Counted from the first letter of the stretch, positions 24,313-32,422 are shown. The stretch is 64,000 nucleotides of DNA from an uncultured Oscillibacter sp. (GCA_910577405.1 CAJTMG010000003.1:11696-75695), one strand, 5' to 3'. The notes: generated by a model from the sequence alone, not told the origin. Numbers and translations: made by a program.

Positions 24313-24981
24313 TTAACTCCTGTCCTGCAAATCAAGCCGCCGCAGACCCGCGATATCGTTGACGGGCAGGGAGAACGCAAGGGACTGAGCGTCGGTCTGC
24401 ATTCCGGCCTGGTCCATGATGGCTTTCATGATAGGATTCCGCTTTTCCCGTTCGGTGAGGATAAAGACGATCTCCTTTTCCGCCGACAGGGTAACGCCGA
24501 AGAACTTCTTTGCCAGCGCCGTACCGGTGCCCTTGGCGTGGATACTGGTGCCGCCGCCTGCCCCTGCGGAACGTGCGGCGTCCATCACCTGGTCCGTCCG
24601 GCCGCCGTTGGTAATGACGACAATCAGCTCATGTGTCCGTTCCTGTTCCATGACTTCCCCCTCCTGCTTCAAGAGATAATTTTTCGCTCTTGCGCCGCCA
24701 ATACTGCTCAGGGGCACCGTCATCAGGATTCCCCTTCCCGGCACGTCCAGCCAAAGGTCCCGTTCCGCCCGCCGGACAAGCTCCCGGGACTGGGGCGCGA
24801 CCAGCATCAGCACCACCTTTTCCGTAGCCTCCAGACCCAGCCAGTCCAGCACCTCCGTGGTCGCCGTACCCTGCCCGGGCGTGGCCAGCACCAGCGGTAT
24901 CTGCTGACCCTGGAACCAGGCGGCAAATTCCCTGCTCCGCTTCCGGTCCGTAATGGCAAACATCAGAACCGCTCCGCCCAT
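24313..24981 (-). CDS. Tandem PII-like nitrogen regulatory protein
   Basis: A 222-residue protein made of two PII-type ferredoxin-like domains. The C-terminal domain (about 115-215) is the better preserved: ELIVVITNGGRTDQVMDAAR, GGTSIHAKGTG (the nucleotide-binding loop) and EKEIVFILTE. The N-terminal domain (about 5-105) follows the same strand-helix order (VLMFAITDRKRS, LATPGQGTAT, EKVVLMLVAP) but lacks most loop residues. PII proteins bind ATP/ADP and steer transporters or enzymes. It is 84 bp downstream of the DUF1538 gene, a recurrent pairing, so it probably controls that membrane protein. The gap holds one copy of the GGAATCAGG repeat family. Confidence 0.82.
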   Translation of the reverse strand: MGGAVLMFAITDRKRSREFAAWFQGQQIPLVLATPGQGTATTEVLDWLGLEATEKVVLMLVAPQSRELVRRAERDLWLDVPGRGILMTVPLSSIGGARAKNYLLKQEGEVMEQERTHELIVVITNGGRTDQVMDAARSAGAGGGTSIHAKGTGTALAKKFFGVTLSAEKEIVFILTEREKRNPIMKAIMDQAGMQTDAQSLAFSLPVNDIAGLRRLDLQDRS

Positions 24982-25065
24982 AAAAACCCTCCTGTTTCAA
25001 TTCGGAATCAGGCATGAGGAATGAGGGATTCCATTGCTTCCCTGTCCCTCCGCAATTTCAGGAAA

Positions 25066-26592
25066 TCAGAAAGCAAGCTCGATGATCTCCTCGTCCTCCG
25101 GGCCTGCCGCCTGCTGCGCGCGCATCTTCCATTGATACGCAAGGCCCAGAAGCTGTATCGTCAGCAGCGGCGTCATGGCGACCATGGCAACCACTCCGAA
25201 AGCGTCCGTGACAATATTGCCGCCCAAGGCTTCGCAGGCCCCCTGTGCAAAGGGCAGCAGGAAGGTAGCCGTCATAGGGCCGGAGGCCACCCCGCCGGAG
25301 TCAAACGCGATAGAGGTAAAGATTTTCGGCACAAAGAAGGACAGTCCCACAGCCAGCAGATAGCCCGGTGCCAGGAACCAGAGGACTGAAATCCCCGTCA
25401 GGACCCGCACCAGGGCAAGGCCGATGGAAGCCGCCACGCCCAAAGACAGACTGGTGCTCATGGCGCTGCCCGGAATGGCCCCGGCGGTAATTTCCTCCAC
25501 CTGCTTGTTCAGGACATGGACCGCCGGTTCTGCCTGGACGATATACCAGCCCATCAGCATTCCGATGGGGACCAGAATCCACTGGACAGACAGGCCCGCG
25601 ATTTTCTGTCCCAAATACGTGCCTGCGGGAAGGAAGCCCACATTCACGCCGGTGAGGAAGACAGCCAGTCCAATGTATGTATAGAGCAGGCCCACCAGAA
25701 TCCGCAGGAGCTTCTTCATTTTCAGGCGCAGGAAGAAGATCTGGAAAAGGGCGAAAAAGGCCGCGATAGGCAGCAGGCAGGTCAGGACCTCCCAGGCGTA
25801 ATGTGGGAAGGCGCTGACGAAAAGCTGCATCAGTTCCCGGCTGTCCCCGGCCTGAGGGATCGCGGCGGGCACATACGAACTGGAGGCCGGGAAAACCAGG
25901 GCCAGGATCAGCACGGACAGGATAGGGCCTACAGAACAGAGGGCGATGAGGCCGAAGCTGTCCTGCGCGGCATTGGCGTCGCTGCGGATAGAGGACACGC
26001 CCAAGCCCAGGGCCATGATAAAGGGGACGGTCATAGGTCCTGTGGTCACGCCGCCGGAATCGAAAGCCACGGCGAGAAAATCCTTGGGCACAAAGGCGGC
26101 CAGCAGGAACACCAGGGCATAGGAACCGATCAGAAGCCATTGCAGCGGGACCTGAAAGAGGATACGCAGGAGGGCGATCACCAGGAAGACCCCCACGCCG
26201 ATGGCTACCGCAGCAATCAGGACCATATTGGGAATCCCGGGCACCTGACCCGCCAGCACCTGCAAATCCGGTTCTGAAAGGGTGACAATCAGGCCGATGG
26301 CAAAGCTGACCGTTACCACCACCCAGAGTTTCCGCGAACCGGCCATACGGGAACCGAGCTGCTCGCCTATGGGAGTCATGGCCATATCCGCGCCCAGGGT
26401 GAAAAAGCCCATGCCGATAATCAGCAGCACCGCGCCCGCCAGAAACGCAAGCAGCACGTCCACAGGCACCGGCGAGAGGGTGAAGCACAGCGCCAGCACA
26501 ATGGCTGTGATCGGCAGTACAGAAGCCAGAGCCTCCCGCACCTTCTCGCCCAGAATCGTCTTTGTCCTGCCCAGGTCCGCTCTCAAGTGCAT
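25066..26592 (-). CDS. Duplicated DUF1538 membrane transporter-like protein
   Basis: A 508-residue polytopic protein with two DUF1538 repeats of about 240 residues. Each repeat has the same signature: AFDSGGVTTGPMT (about 190) and AFDSGGVASGPMT (about 430), each followed by DAN/DAF-FG and a Gly-rich helix. The inverted or parallel duplication with conserved GPMT loops suggests an ion or small-molecule transporter, but the substrate is not known. ATG 26592 is preceded by GGAG at about 11 bases. A strong promoter and a hairpin-bearing leader lie upstream, and a tandem PII gene follows. Confidence 0.85.
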   Translation of the reverse strand: MHLRADLGRTKTILGEKVREALASVLPITAIVLALCFTLSPVPVDVLLAFLAGAVLLIIGMGFFTLGADMAMTPIGEQLGSRMAGSRKLWVVVTVSFAIGLIVTLSEPDLQVLAGQVPGIPNMVLIAAVAIGVGVFLVIALLRILFQVPLQWLLIGSYALVFLLAAFVPKDFLAVAFDSGGVTTGPMTVPFIMALGLGVSSIRSDANAAQDSFGLIALCSVGPILSVLILALVFPASSSYVPAAIPQAGDSRELMQLFVSAFPHYAWEVLTCLLPIAAFFALFQIFFLRLKMKKLLRILVGLLYTYIGLAVFLTGVNVGFLPAGTYLGQKIAGLSVQWILVPIGMLMGWYIVQAEPAVHVLNKQVEEITAGAIPGSAMSTSLSLGVAASIGLALVRVLTGISVLWFLAPGYLLAVGLSFFVPKIFTSIAFDSGGVASGPMTATFLLPFAQGACEALGGNIVTDAFGVVAMVAMTPLLTIQLLGLAYQWKMRAQQAAGPEDEEIIELAF

Positions 26593-26652
26593 TCCCGCAC
26601 CAGCTCCTTTCCTATGATCTTCCCCATCCGAAAACGTTTGCCCTGCCCATAA

Positions 26653-26690
26653 AAAAATGCAGCAGCGTCATTTCCGGCTGGAGCTGCTTT
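26653..26690 (-). terminator. Terminator-like hairpin in the DUF1538 leader
   Basis: On the minus strand AGCAGC (26688-26683) pairs with GCTGCT (26666-26661), with a small inner stem, followed by seven T residues (26657-26651). It lies between the promoter at 26717-26746 and the gene start at 26592, so it may act as an attenuator. Confidence 0.5.
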
Positions 26691-26716
26691 TCTGTCTTTA
26701 GCCCAAAACTTTCCTT

Positions 26717-26746
26717 ATTATACCACAAAACCGGCGCGTCTCTCAA
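26717..26746 (-). promoter_or_regulatory. Promoter of the DUF1538-PII operon
   Basis: -35 TTGAGA (26746-26741), 18-nt spacer, -10 TATAAT (26722-26717) on the minus strand. The leader to the start at 26592 would be about 115 nt. Confidence 0.75.
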
Positions 26747-26790
26747 GGAAACCCGCCGGTTCTTTACATTTTCTTTACACTACTGGAAAT

Positions 26791-26952
26791 TCAATTCCAA
26801 TTGTCTTCCGACTCGTCCAGAAACCGGTCCTCCGCCCGCTGCTGGGCCGATACCAGGATTTCTTCCACTCTTCCGCAGTCTTCCGTCTCCCGCAGTTCGT
26901 CCAGCGCGTCCGTGATGGCGTTGAACAGTAGGTAGTATAGTTTTTGATACAA
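26791..26952 (-). CDS. Small acidic protein, 53 aa, divergent from the XRE array
   Basis: A 53-residue cytosolic protein begins at TTG 26952, eight bases after AGGAGGC. It has an amphipathic start (YQKLYYLLFNAITDALDEL) and an acidic helical end (GRVEEILVSAQQRAEDRFLD). It resembles short, widely spread Clostridial hypothetical proteins of the same MYxKxYYLLFNAxTDAL pattern; no function is known to me. The promoter TTGACA-N17-TACAAT directly upstream supports expression. Other frames here are open but lack this start signal. Confidence 0.7.
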   Translation of the reverse strand: MYQKLYYLLFNAITDALDELRETEDCGRVEEILVSAQQRAEDRFLDESEDNWN

Positions 26953-26977
26953 GTTGATGCGCCTCCTTTTTCCATTG

Positions 26978-27024
26978 ATTGTAAATCACGCAAACTGTAT
27001 TGTCAAGTACAATCTATATTTGTA
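26978..27024 (-). promoter_or_regulatory. Promoter and dyad between the 53-aa gene and the XRE array
   Basis: Minus-strand -35 TTGACA (27006-27001), 17-nt spacer, -10 TACAAT (26983-26978). The dyad TACAA-N7-TTGTA (27008-27024) lies just upstream of the -35 and is a candidate operator for the XRE proteins. A plus-strand promoter for the array is less clear (TATCAT at 27054-27059). Confidence 0.7.
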
Positions 27025-27086
27025 GTCAATTATTCTTTCCGCGTTTTTATGGGTATCATATCTTCATTAAACGCTGGAGGTAGGTA

Positions 27087-27419
27087 ATGGAGCTGGATTA
27101 TAAGGAAATCGGACGGCGTGTTGCCCGACGCAGGAAACAACTGAAACTCACACAGGAATTTCTTGCGGAGCTGGTTGACGTTTCCCCGCAGTACATCTCC
27201 CATATTGAACACGCCCGGTCCATTCCATCCACGGAAGTTATCATGCGTCTGGCTATCGCGCTGGAAACCACGCCGGATGAATTTCTGGTAGGTACAGCCC
27301 GTCACGAAGACCAGCGTTGGCGCACCATTTCCGAACGCCTGCGCGGAATGTCGGACGGTCAGTTGGATATGATTGAGAACTTTATTACCTGGGTGGCGGA
27401 ACGTATGGGGCATTTATGA
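27087..27419 (+). CDS. XRE regulator, first of three tandem paralogues
   Basis: A 110-residue protein with a basic N-terminus (GRRVARRRKQLKLTQEFLAELVDVS, shown as the HTH start and recognition region) giving an HTH at residues 8-62. The linker ETTPDEFLVGTARHEDQRW leads to a C-terminal helical tail that probably dimerises. GGAGGT precedes ATG 27087. It overlaps the second copy by ATGA. It is the most diverged of the three copies. Confidence 0.88.
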   Translation: MELDYKEIGRRVARRRKQLKLTQEFLAELVDVSPQYISHIEHARSIPSTEVIMRLAIALETTPDEFLVGTARHEDQRWRTISERLRGMSDGQLDMIENFITWVAERMGHL

Positions 27420-27748
27420 AGCTGGAAGATAAAGAAATAGGAAAACGCATAGCACGGCGCAGAAAAAAGCTGGATATTACGCAGGAAATGCTTGCAGAAT
27501 GGGCGGGTATTTCGACAAAGTATGTATCCAATATTGAATGTGCCAAGTCCATCCCATCTATGGAGGTTGTCATGCGTCTGGCCAGCGTGCTGGAGACAAC
27601 GCCGGACGAATTCCTGGTAGGCACGGCGCGATACGAGGGCCAACGCTGGCAGACTGTCGCTAAACTTCTCCGTGGGATGTCGGACGCGCAATTGGACCTG
27701 ATGGAAGATTTTGCCGCTTGGGTTGCGGAGCATACGGAGCATTTATGA
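27416..27748 (+). CDS. XRE regulator, second of three tandem paralogues
   Basis: A 110-residue homologue of the first copy with the HTH at about residues 8-62 (RRRKKLDITQEMLAEWAGIS). Relative to the other two, the recognition-helix area reads STKYVSNIECAKS instead of SPQYxSxIExARS, so it may read a different operator. No spacing separates it from its neighbours: both junctions are ATGA overlaps, so all three proteins are made from one mRNA. Confidence 0.88.
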   Translation: MKLEDKEIGKRIARRRKKLDITQEMLAEWAGISTKYVSNIECAKSIPSMEVVMRLASVLETTPDEFLVGTARYEGQRWQTVAKLLRGMSDAQLDLMEDFAAWVAEHTEHL

Positions 27749-28071
27749 AGCTGGATTATAAAGAAATCGGAAAACGCATAGCACGGCGCAGAAAAAAGCT
27801 GGATATCACACAGGAAATGCTTGCAGAATGGGTAGATATTTCGCCGCAATATGTATCCAACATCGAACGTGCCAAATCCATCCCCTCCACGGAAGTCATC
27901 ATGCGTCTTGCCCTTGTGCTGGACACCACGCCGGACGAATTTCTGGTAGGCACGGCGCGATACGAAGACCAACGCTGGCGGACCGTCGCCGAACGCCTGC
28001 GGGGGATGTCGGACGCGCAGCTGGACCTGATGGAGGACTTTGCGGCCTGGGTATTGGAGCGGAGGGCGTAA
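27745..28071 (+). CDS. XRE regulator, third of three tandem paralogues
   Basis: A 108-residue copy, almost identical at DNA level to copy two at its start and to copy one in the recognition area (SPQYVSNIERAKS). The ATG at 27745 overlaps the preceding stop as ATGA and gives the same N-terminus (MKLDYKEIGKRI) as its paralogues; an in-frame start 27 bases earlier is unlikely. The mosaic pattern suggests gene conversion or recent tandem duplication. Confidence 0.88.
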   Translation: MKLDYKEIGKRIARRRKKLDITQEMLAEWVDISPQYVSNIERAKSIPSTEVIMRLALVLDTTPDEFLVGTARYEDQRWRTVAERLRGMSDAQLDLMEDFAAWVLERRA

Positions 28072-28091
28072 AAAGAACGTGCGGATTTTTC

Positions 28092-28120
28092 TTGCTTTTT
28101 CCTCCGGAATGATGTAGAAT
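28092..28120 (+). promoter_or_regulatory. Promoter of the DUF4317 gene
   Basis: -35 TTGCTT (28092-28097), 17-nt spacer, -10 TAGAAT (28115-28120), 28 bases before ATG 28148. Confidence 0.65.
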
Positions 28121-28147
28121 ATTCGTTTGAAAAGGAGGTAACAGCCG

Positions 28148-29299
28148 ATGAATCAAAAAGAACTGGGAGAACTGCGCCGCCGGTTCCGTCCCGAACGCTG
28201 CGCCGTCAGCCGGGTCTACGGATGCTACGTCAACGGAAGCAGCAGGGAAATCATCTCGTATCTGGACGCGTCCCTTGGCATGATGCCCCAGGAGGAAGCG
28301 GAAAAATTTCTGGGTCTTCTGAAAAAGGCGCTTTCCGGGAACCTGGGCAGGCAGCTTACGGACGTGGTGTTTTCAACGGAACAGGTAGCGGACAGCGAGG
28401 AACACCGACTGCTCAGCGCCCTTCGGGATTCGGAGCTGAAGGATTCCGCCGCGAGGGAGAATTTTTATCAGAAGGTAATGGACGCGCTGGACCTGGACGG
28501 GGCGAACTATATCATCCTGCTGGCCCATGACGCGTATGACGTGCCCCATAAGAACAAAAACGACGAGACAGACGGCTCTGAGGAAGTCTTCTCGTATATC
28601 CTATGCGCGGTCTGCCCCGTCAAGGACTGCAAAATGGAATTGGGCTACTTCCCCGGCGAGAACGAATTCCACTCCTGCGCCGCCGGACAGGTGATCGGAG
28701 CGCCGGAACTGGGCTTTCTCTTCCCGGCCTTTGACAACCGCGCCGCTAATATTTACAACGCCCTGCTCTATTCCCGCAAGCCCGACCAGATGCACCATGA
28801 ATTTATTGACGCCATTTTCCGTACCGAACCGCCTATGTCCCCCGCGGAACAGAAGGAAGCCTTTCAGAATGTGCTGACCGGCGCGCTGGAAACCTGTTCG
28901 CTGGAAGTTTTGCAGGCGGTCCACGGGGGTCTTCTCAGCAAGGTGGAGGCCCATAAGGAGCGCAAAGACCCGGAACCCCTGGCCGTGACTGCAAAGGACG
29001 TGGAGGATATTCTGACGGACTGCGGCGTGACGGAGGAACAGTCCCAGGCGTTCGCGGCCCAGTGGGAGGAAGCCTTCGGACCCGCCGCCATGAACCCGGA
29101 AAACCTGGTGGACTGCAAGCGCTTCGACCTCAAGACCGGTCAGGCGTCCGTGTCCCTGGAGCCCGACGCAAGCGCCATGGTGGAAACCCGGTTCATCAAT
29201 GGCCGCCCCTTCCTGCTGATCCCCATTCAGGAGGGCCTGGAGGTCAACGGCATTCCTGTTGAGTACCTGTCCAAGAACGAGGACGCACCTGAAAGCTGA
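28148..29299 (+). CDS. DUF4317 protein
   Basis: A 383-residue cytosolic protein with the DUF4317 start ELGELRRRFRPERCAVSRVYGCYV and middle region (LAHDAYDVPHKNKND, SYILCAVCPVKDCKMELGYF in parts). The family is common in Clostridia and has no assigned function that I know of. AAAGGAGG precedes ATG 28148. It has its own promoter and ends in a strong bidirectional terminator, so it is monocistronic. Confidence 0.88.
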   Translation: MNQKELGELRRRFRPERCAVSRVYGCYVNGSSREIISYLDASLGMMPQEEAEKFLGLLKKALSGNLGRQLTDVVFSTEQVADSEEHRLLSALRDSELKDSAARENFYQKVMDALDLDGANYIILLAHDAYDVPHKNKNDETDGSEEVFSYILCAVCPVKDCKMELGYFPGENEFHSCAAGQVIGAPELGFLFPAFDNRAANIYNALLYSRKPDQMHHEFIDAIFRTEPPMSPAEQKEAFQNVLTGALETCSLEVLQAVHGGLLSKVEAHKERKDPEPLAVTAKDVEDILTDCGVTEEQSQAFAAQWEEAFGPAAMNPENLVDCKRFDLKTGQASVSLEPDASAMVETRFINGRPFLLIPIQEGLEVNGIPVEYLSKNEDAPES

Positions 29300-29310
29300 C
29301 GGTCCCATGT

Positions 29311-29360
29311 ACATAAAAAATCCCCTGTACGGCGCGTCTTTTCGTACAGGGGATTCTTTT
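29311..29360. terminator. Bidirectional terminator between DUF4317 and the coiled-coil gene
   Basis: Perfect 12-bp arms aatcccctgtac (29319-29330) and gtacaggggatt (29344-29355). T-runs flank it on both strands. Confidence 0.9.
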
Positions 29361-30055
29361 CATGCTTCAAGATTCAGTTCCGTGCCGGTTTCCGTGGCAG
29401 GGGCTGCGGTACCGGCATATCCAGCGGCGGCGGCTTCCGGGGAGGGCTGAAAGGTTTCGGCCAGCTTCTGCGCCTGTTCCCGGAGTTCCATCTGGGTGGC
29501 GGAGATATGGGACTGCATCCGGTTATCGATTTCGGCCTCCCGGATATAGCCCGATTCCCGGAGCATCCGCGCGGCCTGCTTTCTGCGGAGCTCCTGTTTC
29601 TGACGGCGGGCCTCCCGGGAACGGTGTTCCTCTGCCAGACGCTTCTGCCGGGCTTCCGCGACCTTCTCCTTCTCCAGCTCCCGGCATTTCTTCCCCGCCC
29701 GGTTCACCGCCTTCTGGAGCTGGTTGATGGCCGCCTGAATCCGTTTGGCGTTGTCCGGGTCCTGACGCTTGGCGGCCTTCAGACGGGTAATCTGCCGCCT
29801 CGCGTAGCCAGCCGCCGCGTTGACCTCCGACGGACGCTTCGCCCTGGCAAGACGCGCGTGGGCTTCAATGGGCGCGTCTCCGTAGCGGGGCTTGCTTTTC
29901 AGGCTCTGAAATTTCTCTCTCGCTGCCTCCGCCTTCTCTTTTGCGTCCCGCATCATCTCGTAAATGTCGGGACCCTCCTTCTGCTTCTCCTCAGCCTTCC
30001 GGAGCTGCGCCTGGTACTGACTGCCCGCGCCGCTCACTCCGCTGATGGCGTCCAT
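29360..30055 (-). CDS. Coiled-coil protein of unknown function
   Basis: A 231-residue, highly charged protein starting at ATG 30055, where GGAGGAGG lies five bases upstream; an open frame extends 50 codons further but without a site. Residues 15-190 are rich in Ala, Arg, Lys, Glu and Gln in heptad-like order (KEKAEAAREKFQSLKSKPRYG; RRQITRLKAAKRQDPDNAKR), implying a long coiled coil. The tail is Ala/Glu/Thr-rich. No signal peptide or catalytic motif is seen. I do not recognise the family. It is divergent from the FHA-SEDS gene and might be structural. Confidence 0.75.
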   Translation of the reverse strand: MDAISGVSGAGSQYQAQLRKAEEKQKEGPDIYEMMRDAKEKAEAAREKFQSLKSKPRYGDAPIEAHARLARAKRPSEVNAAAGYARRQITRLKAAKRQDPDNAKRIQAAINQLQKAVNRAGKKCRELEKEKVAEARQKRLAEEHRSREARRQKQELRRKQAARMLRESGYIREAEIDNRMQSHISATQMELREQAQKLAETFQPSPEAAAAGYAGTAAPATETGTELNLEA

Positions 30056-30158
30056 AAGACCTCCTCCCTCCGTGATTTCTGTCTCTGATCTCTCTAATTG
30101 AACTATCGGCATACCGGCCCTGGGAGATAAGCATTCCGGGAGACTTTTCCATTCTGTC

Positions 30159-30187
30159 TGGATTTTTCCTCTGAACTGTGGTATGCT
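30159..30187 (+). promoter_or_regulatory. Extended -10 promoter of the FHA-SEDS gene
   Basis: TGGTATGCT provides an extended -10 (TATGCT 30182-30187). The -35 TGGATT (30159-30164) at 17 nt is weak. Confidence 0.45.
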
Positions 30188-30267
30188 CATAACAATCCAA
30201 TCCAAACGCCGGCATTCTGCAAAAAAGGTCTGTCAGGGAACCGGCGCAAAAACAGGAGGTGGAAGTA

Positions 30268-31980
30268 TTGGAGCTGTATACGGCCATTCTGACGGCGCTG
30301 GCAGAATATCCCTGGCTGGGGGAATGGTTTACCGTATTTGTCCGGCCGCTGTTTCCGGTACTGGCAGGGCTGATTTTATTCCGTGCAATCCGCTCACTGC
30401 TTCGGGTGCCCCATACGCCGGAGACCTGGGGTCAACTGAGCCTGCCCAACGGCACTCCGGCTGCCCTGACCCATTGGGAGAACATCATAGGCCGAAGCCG
30501 GATTGCGGACGTGCAGCTGAATTACGCCAGCATTTCCCGGCAGCACGCCGCTCTCTGCCGGGACGGGGAGGGCTGCTGGACCCTCTACGACCTGCGTTCC
30601 AAGGGCGGCGTCAAGGTCAACGGCGAGACGGTGGACGGTTCCGCGCCGGTGAAGCTGGGGGATAAGATTACTTTGGGCGGCGTTCCCCTTTTGTTCCTGC
30701 CTCAGACCGCAGCGGACCACAAAAGGCAGGAAAAGGAGCGGAAAAAGGAACGTCCGGTGGTAATCTGGCCGTCGTTTTTATGGCTGACGCTGTTCCAGAT
30801 TCTGGCCTGTCTTCAGCTGATGATTTCGGCGGGGACAGAATGCTCTCCTGTGACTCCCATCGCCTTTCTGGGGCTGACGGCGGTGATGTGGCTGTATTTC
30901 ATCGCCCTCCGTCTGGGACGCTGCGTGGGCTTTGAGATGGAGACGATTGCCTTTTTCCTGTCCACCCTCTCCCTTGCCGTCACGGCCTCCAGCGCGCCGG
31001 GAAGCCTCCTGAAGCAGCTTGCCGCCGTGGTGCTGGGACTGCTGGTCTTTCTGATTCTGGGCCTCTTCCTGCGGGACCTGGGCCGGGTGCAGAGTATCCG
31101 CTGGCTGATGGCGGCGGCGGCAATCGGGCTTCTGGCGGTCACCCTTCTGCTGGGAAACCGGAAGTACGGCGCGGTAAACTGGATTTCCATGTTCGGGATG
31201 TCCTTTCAGCCGTCGGAGCTGGCAAAAATCTGCTACATCTTCGCCGGTTCCGCCACGCTGGACCGCCTGTTCCGCCGGAGAAACCTGAGCTTGTTCATCG
31301 TTCTGACAGGCGTGTGTATCGGCTTTCTGGGTCTGATGAGCGATTTCGGCACGGCGGCGATTTTCTTTGTGACCTTTCTGGTGATTGCCTACCTGCGTTC
31401 CGGCGACTTCGCTACCCTGTCCCTGATCTGCGGCGGGGCGGTGTTCGGCGCGGGGCTGATTATGAAGTTCAAGCCCTATATCCTGAACCGCTTCGCGTCC
31501 TGGGGCCATGCCTGGGAAGCGGCGTCCACCACGGGTTACCAGCAGACCCGCACCATGTCCGCCGCCGCGTCGGGAGGGCTTCTGGGCGTGGGGCCTGGGG
31601 AGGGCTGGCTGCATCGGGTGGCCGCCGCTGATACCGACCTGGTCTTTGGGATGCTCTGCGAGGAATGGGGGCTGCTGATTGCGCTTCTGGCGGCGGGGTC
31701 CATTGTGATGCTGGCTCTTTTTACCGTGCGGGCCTGCCGGGTGGGACGCTCCTGCTTCTATACCATCGCCGCCTGCGCCGCAGGGTCCCTGCTGGTCTTC
31801 CAAAGCTGCCTGAATATCTTCGGGTCTGTGGATCTTCTGCCCCTTACCGGCGTGACTCTCCCCTTTGTCTCCAACGGCGGCTCCGCAATGCTCTCCGCTT
31901 GGGGACTGCTCGCGTTCCTTAAAGCAACCGATACCCGGCCTAACGCCAGCTTTGCCATCCGCAGGGGGAATTTCTCTTAA
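30268..31980 (+). CDS. FHA domain fused to SEDS (FtsW/RodA/SpoVE) peptidoglycan polymerase
   Basis: A 570-residue membrane protein. TTG 30268 is chosen because AGGAGG lies eight bases upstream. After one N-terminal helix there is an FHA domain at about residues 60-145 (IIGRSRIADVQLNYASISRQHAAL), which binds phosphothreonine. A ten-helix SEDS core follows: FQPSELAKICY, SDFGTAAIFF, DTDLVFGMLCEEWGL and LTGVTLPFVSNGGSAML. SEDS proteins polymerise lipid II together with a class B PBP. Here no PBP gene is adjacent, which differs from the common FHA/SEDS/PBP cluster. The FHA part suggests control by a Ser/Thr kinase such as PrkC/PknB. Confidence 0.9.
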   Translation: MELYTAILTALAEYPWLGEWFTVFVRPLFPVLAGLILFRAIRSLLRVPHTPETWGQLSLPNGTPAALTHWENIIGRSRIADVQLNYASISRQHAALCRDGEGCWTLYDLRSKGGVKVNGETVDGSAPVKLGDKITLGGVPLLFLPQTAADHKRQEKERKKERPVVIWPSFLWLTLFQILACLQLMISAGTECSPVTPIAFLGLTAVMWLYFIALRLGRCVGFEMETIAFFLSTLSLAVTASSAPGSLLKQLAAVVLGLLVFLILGLFLRDLGRVQSIRWLMAAAAIGLLAVTLLLGNRKYGAVNWISMFGMSFQPSELAKICYIFAGSATLDRLFRRRNLSLFIVLTGVCIGFLGLMSDFGTAAIFFVTFLVIAYLRSGDFATLSLICGGAVFGAGLIMKFKPYILNRFASWGHAWEAASTTGYQQTRTMSAAASGGLLGVGPGEGWLHRVAAADTDLVFGMLCEEWGLLIALLAAGSIVMLALFTVRACRVGRSCFYTIAACAAGSLLVFQSCLNIFGSVDLLPLTGVTLPFVSNGGSAMLSAWGLLAFLKATDTRPNASFAIRRGNFS

Positions 31981-32024
31981 TGGAGGGATTTTCTGTGGAA
32001 ATTCAATCAAAAGGGGCGTTGCTT

Positions 32025-32225
32025 ATGAGAAAATGTATGCGATGCGGTCATGAAATGATGGAAAACCTGTCTGTCACCGGAGACGTGCATCCGGAGGAGC
32101 TGCGGGTGTCCCATCACGGCGTTCTGGGCACTCTTGGGAACCTGAAAGCGGCAGTCTGTCCCTTCTGCGGCTGCGCGGAGCTGTACCTGGACCGGCTGGA
32201 CAAAATCCGCGAAGTCAACTCCTGA
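32025..32225 (+). CDS. Small zinc-ribbon protein, 66 aa
   Basis: Two CxxC knuckles (CMRCGHEMM at the start and CPFCGCAELY near residue 45) form a zinc ribbon. The ATG at 32025 is preferred because AAGGGG lies eight bases upstream and the protein then begins MRKCMRCG, typical for this family; an in-frame ATG at 31980 would add 15 residues. The family occurs widely in Firmicutes without assigned function. It follows the FHA-SEDS gene closely and may be co-transcribed. Confidence 0.75.
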   Translation: MRKCMRCGHEMMENLSVTGDVHPEELRVSHHGVLGTLGNLKAAVCPFCGCAELYLDRLDKIREVNS

Positions 32226-32326
32226 CTGCCGGTTCCGTTTTTCGAAAGTCACGAAGCGCAGCCCTGTACGCCCGGAGGTTTTTGGAAGATTTGCCGGAAA
32301 AAGGCCGTTTCCAATGCGGAATGGGG

Positions 32327-32355
32327 TGGAAATTTGCGGAAGAGTGTGGTATACT
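32327..32355 (+). promoter_or_regulatory. Extended -10 promoter of the hydantoinase gene
   Basis: TGGTATACT gives an extended -10 (TATACT 32350-32355), with a weak -35 TGGAAA (32327-32332) at 17 nt. Confidence 0.55.
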
Positions 32356-32422
32356 GTAGGTCAGAAGCGGCGGCTTTCCGGAGAGGTCGGGGACGCCGTG
32401 AAAAAAGAGCGGAGGAATGCGT

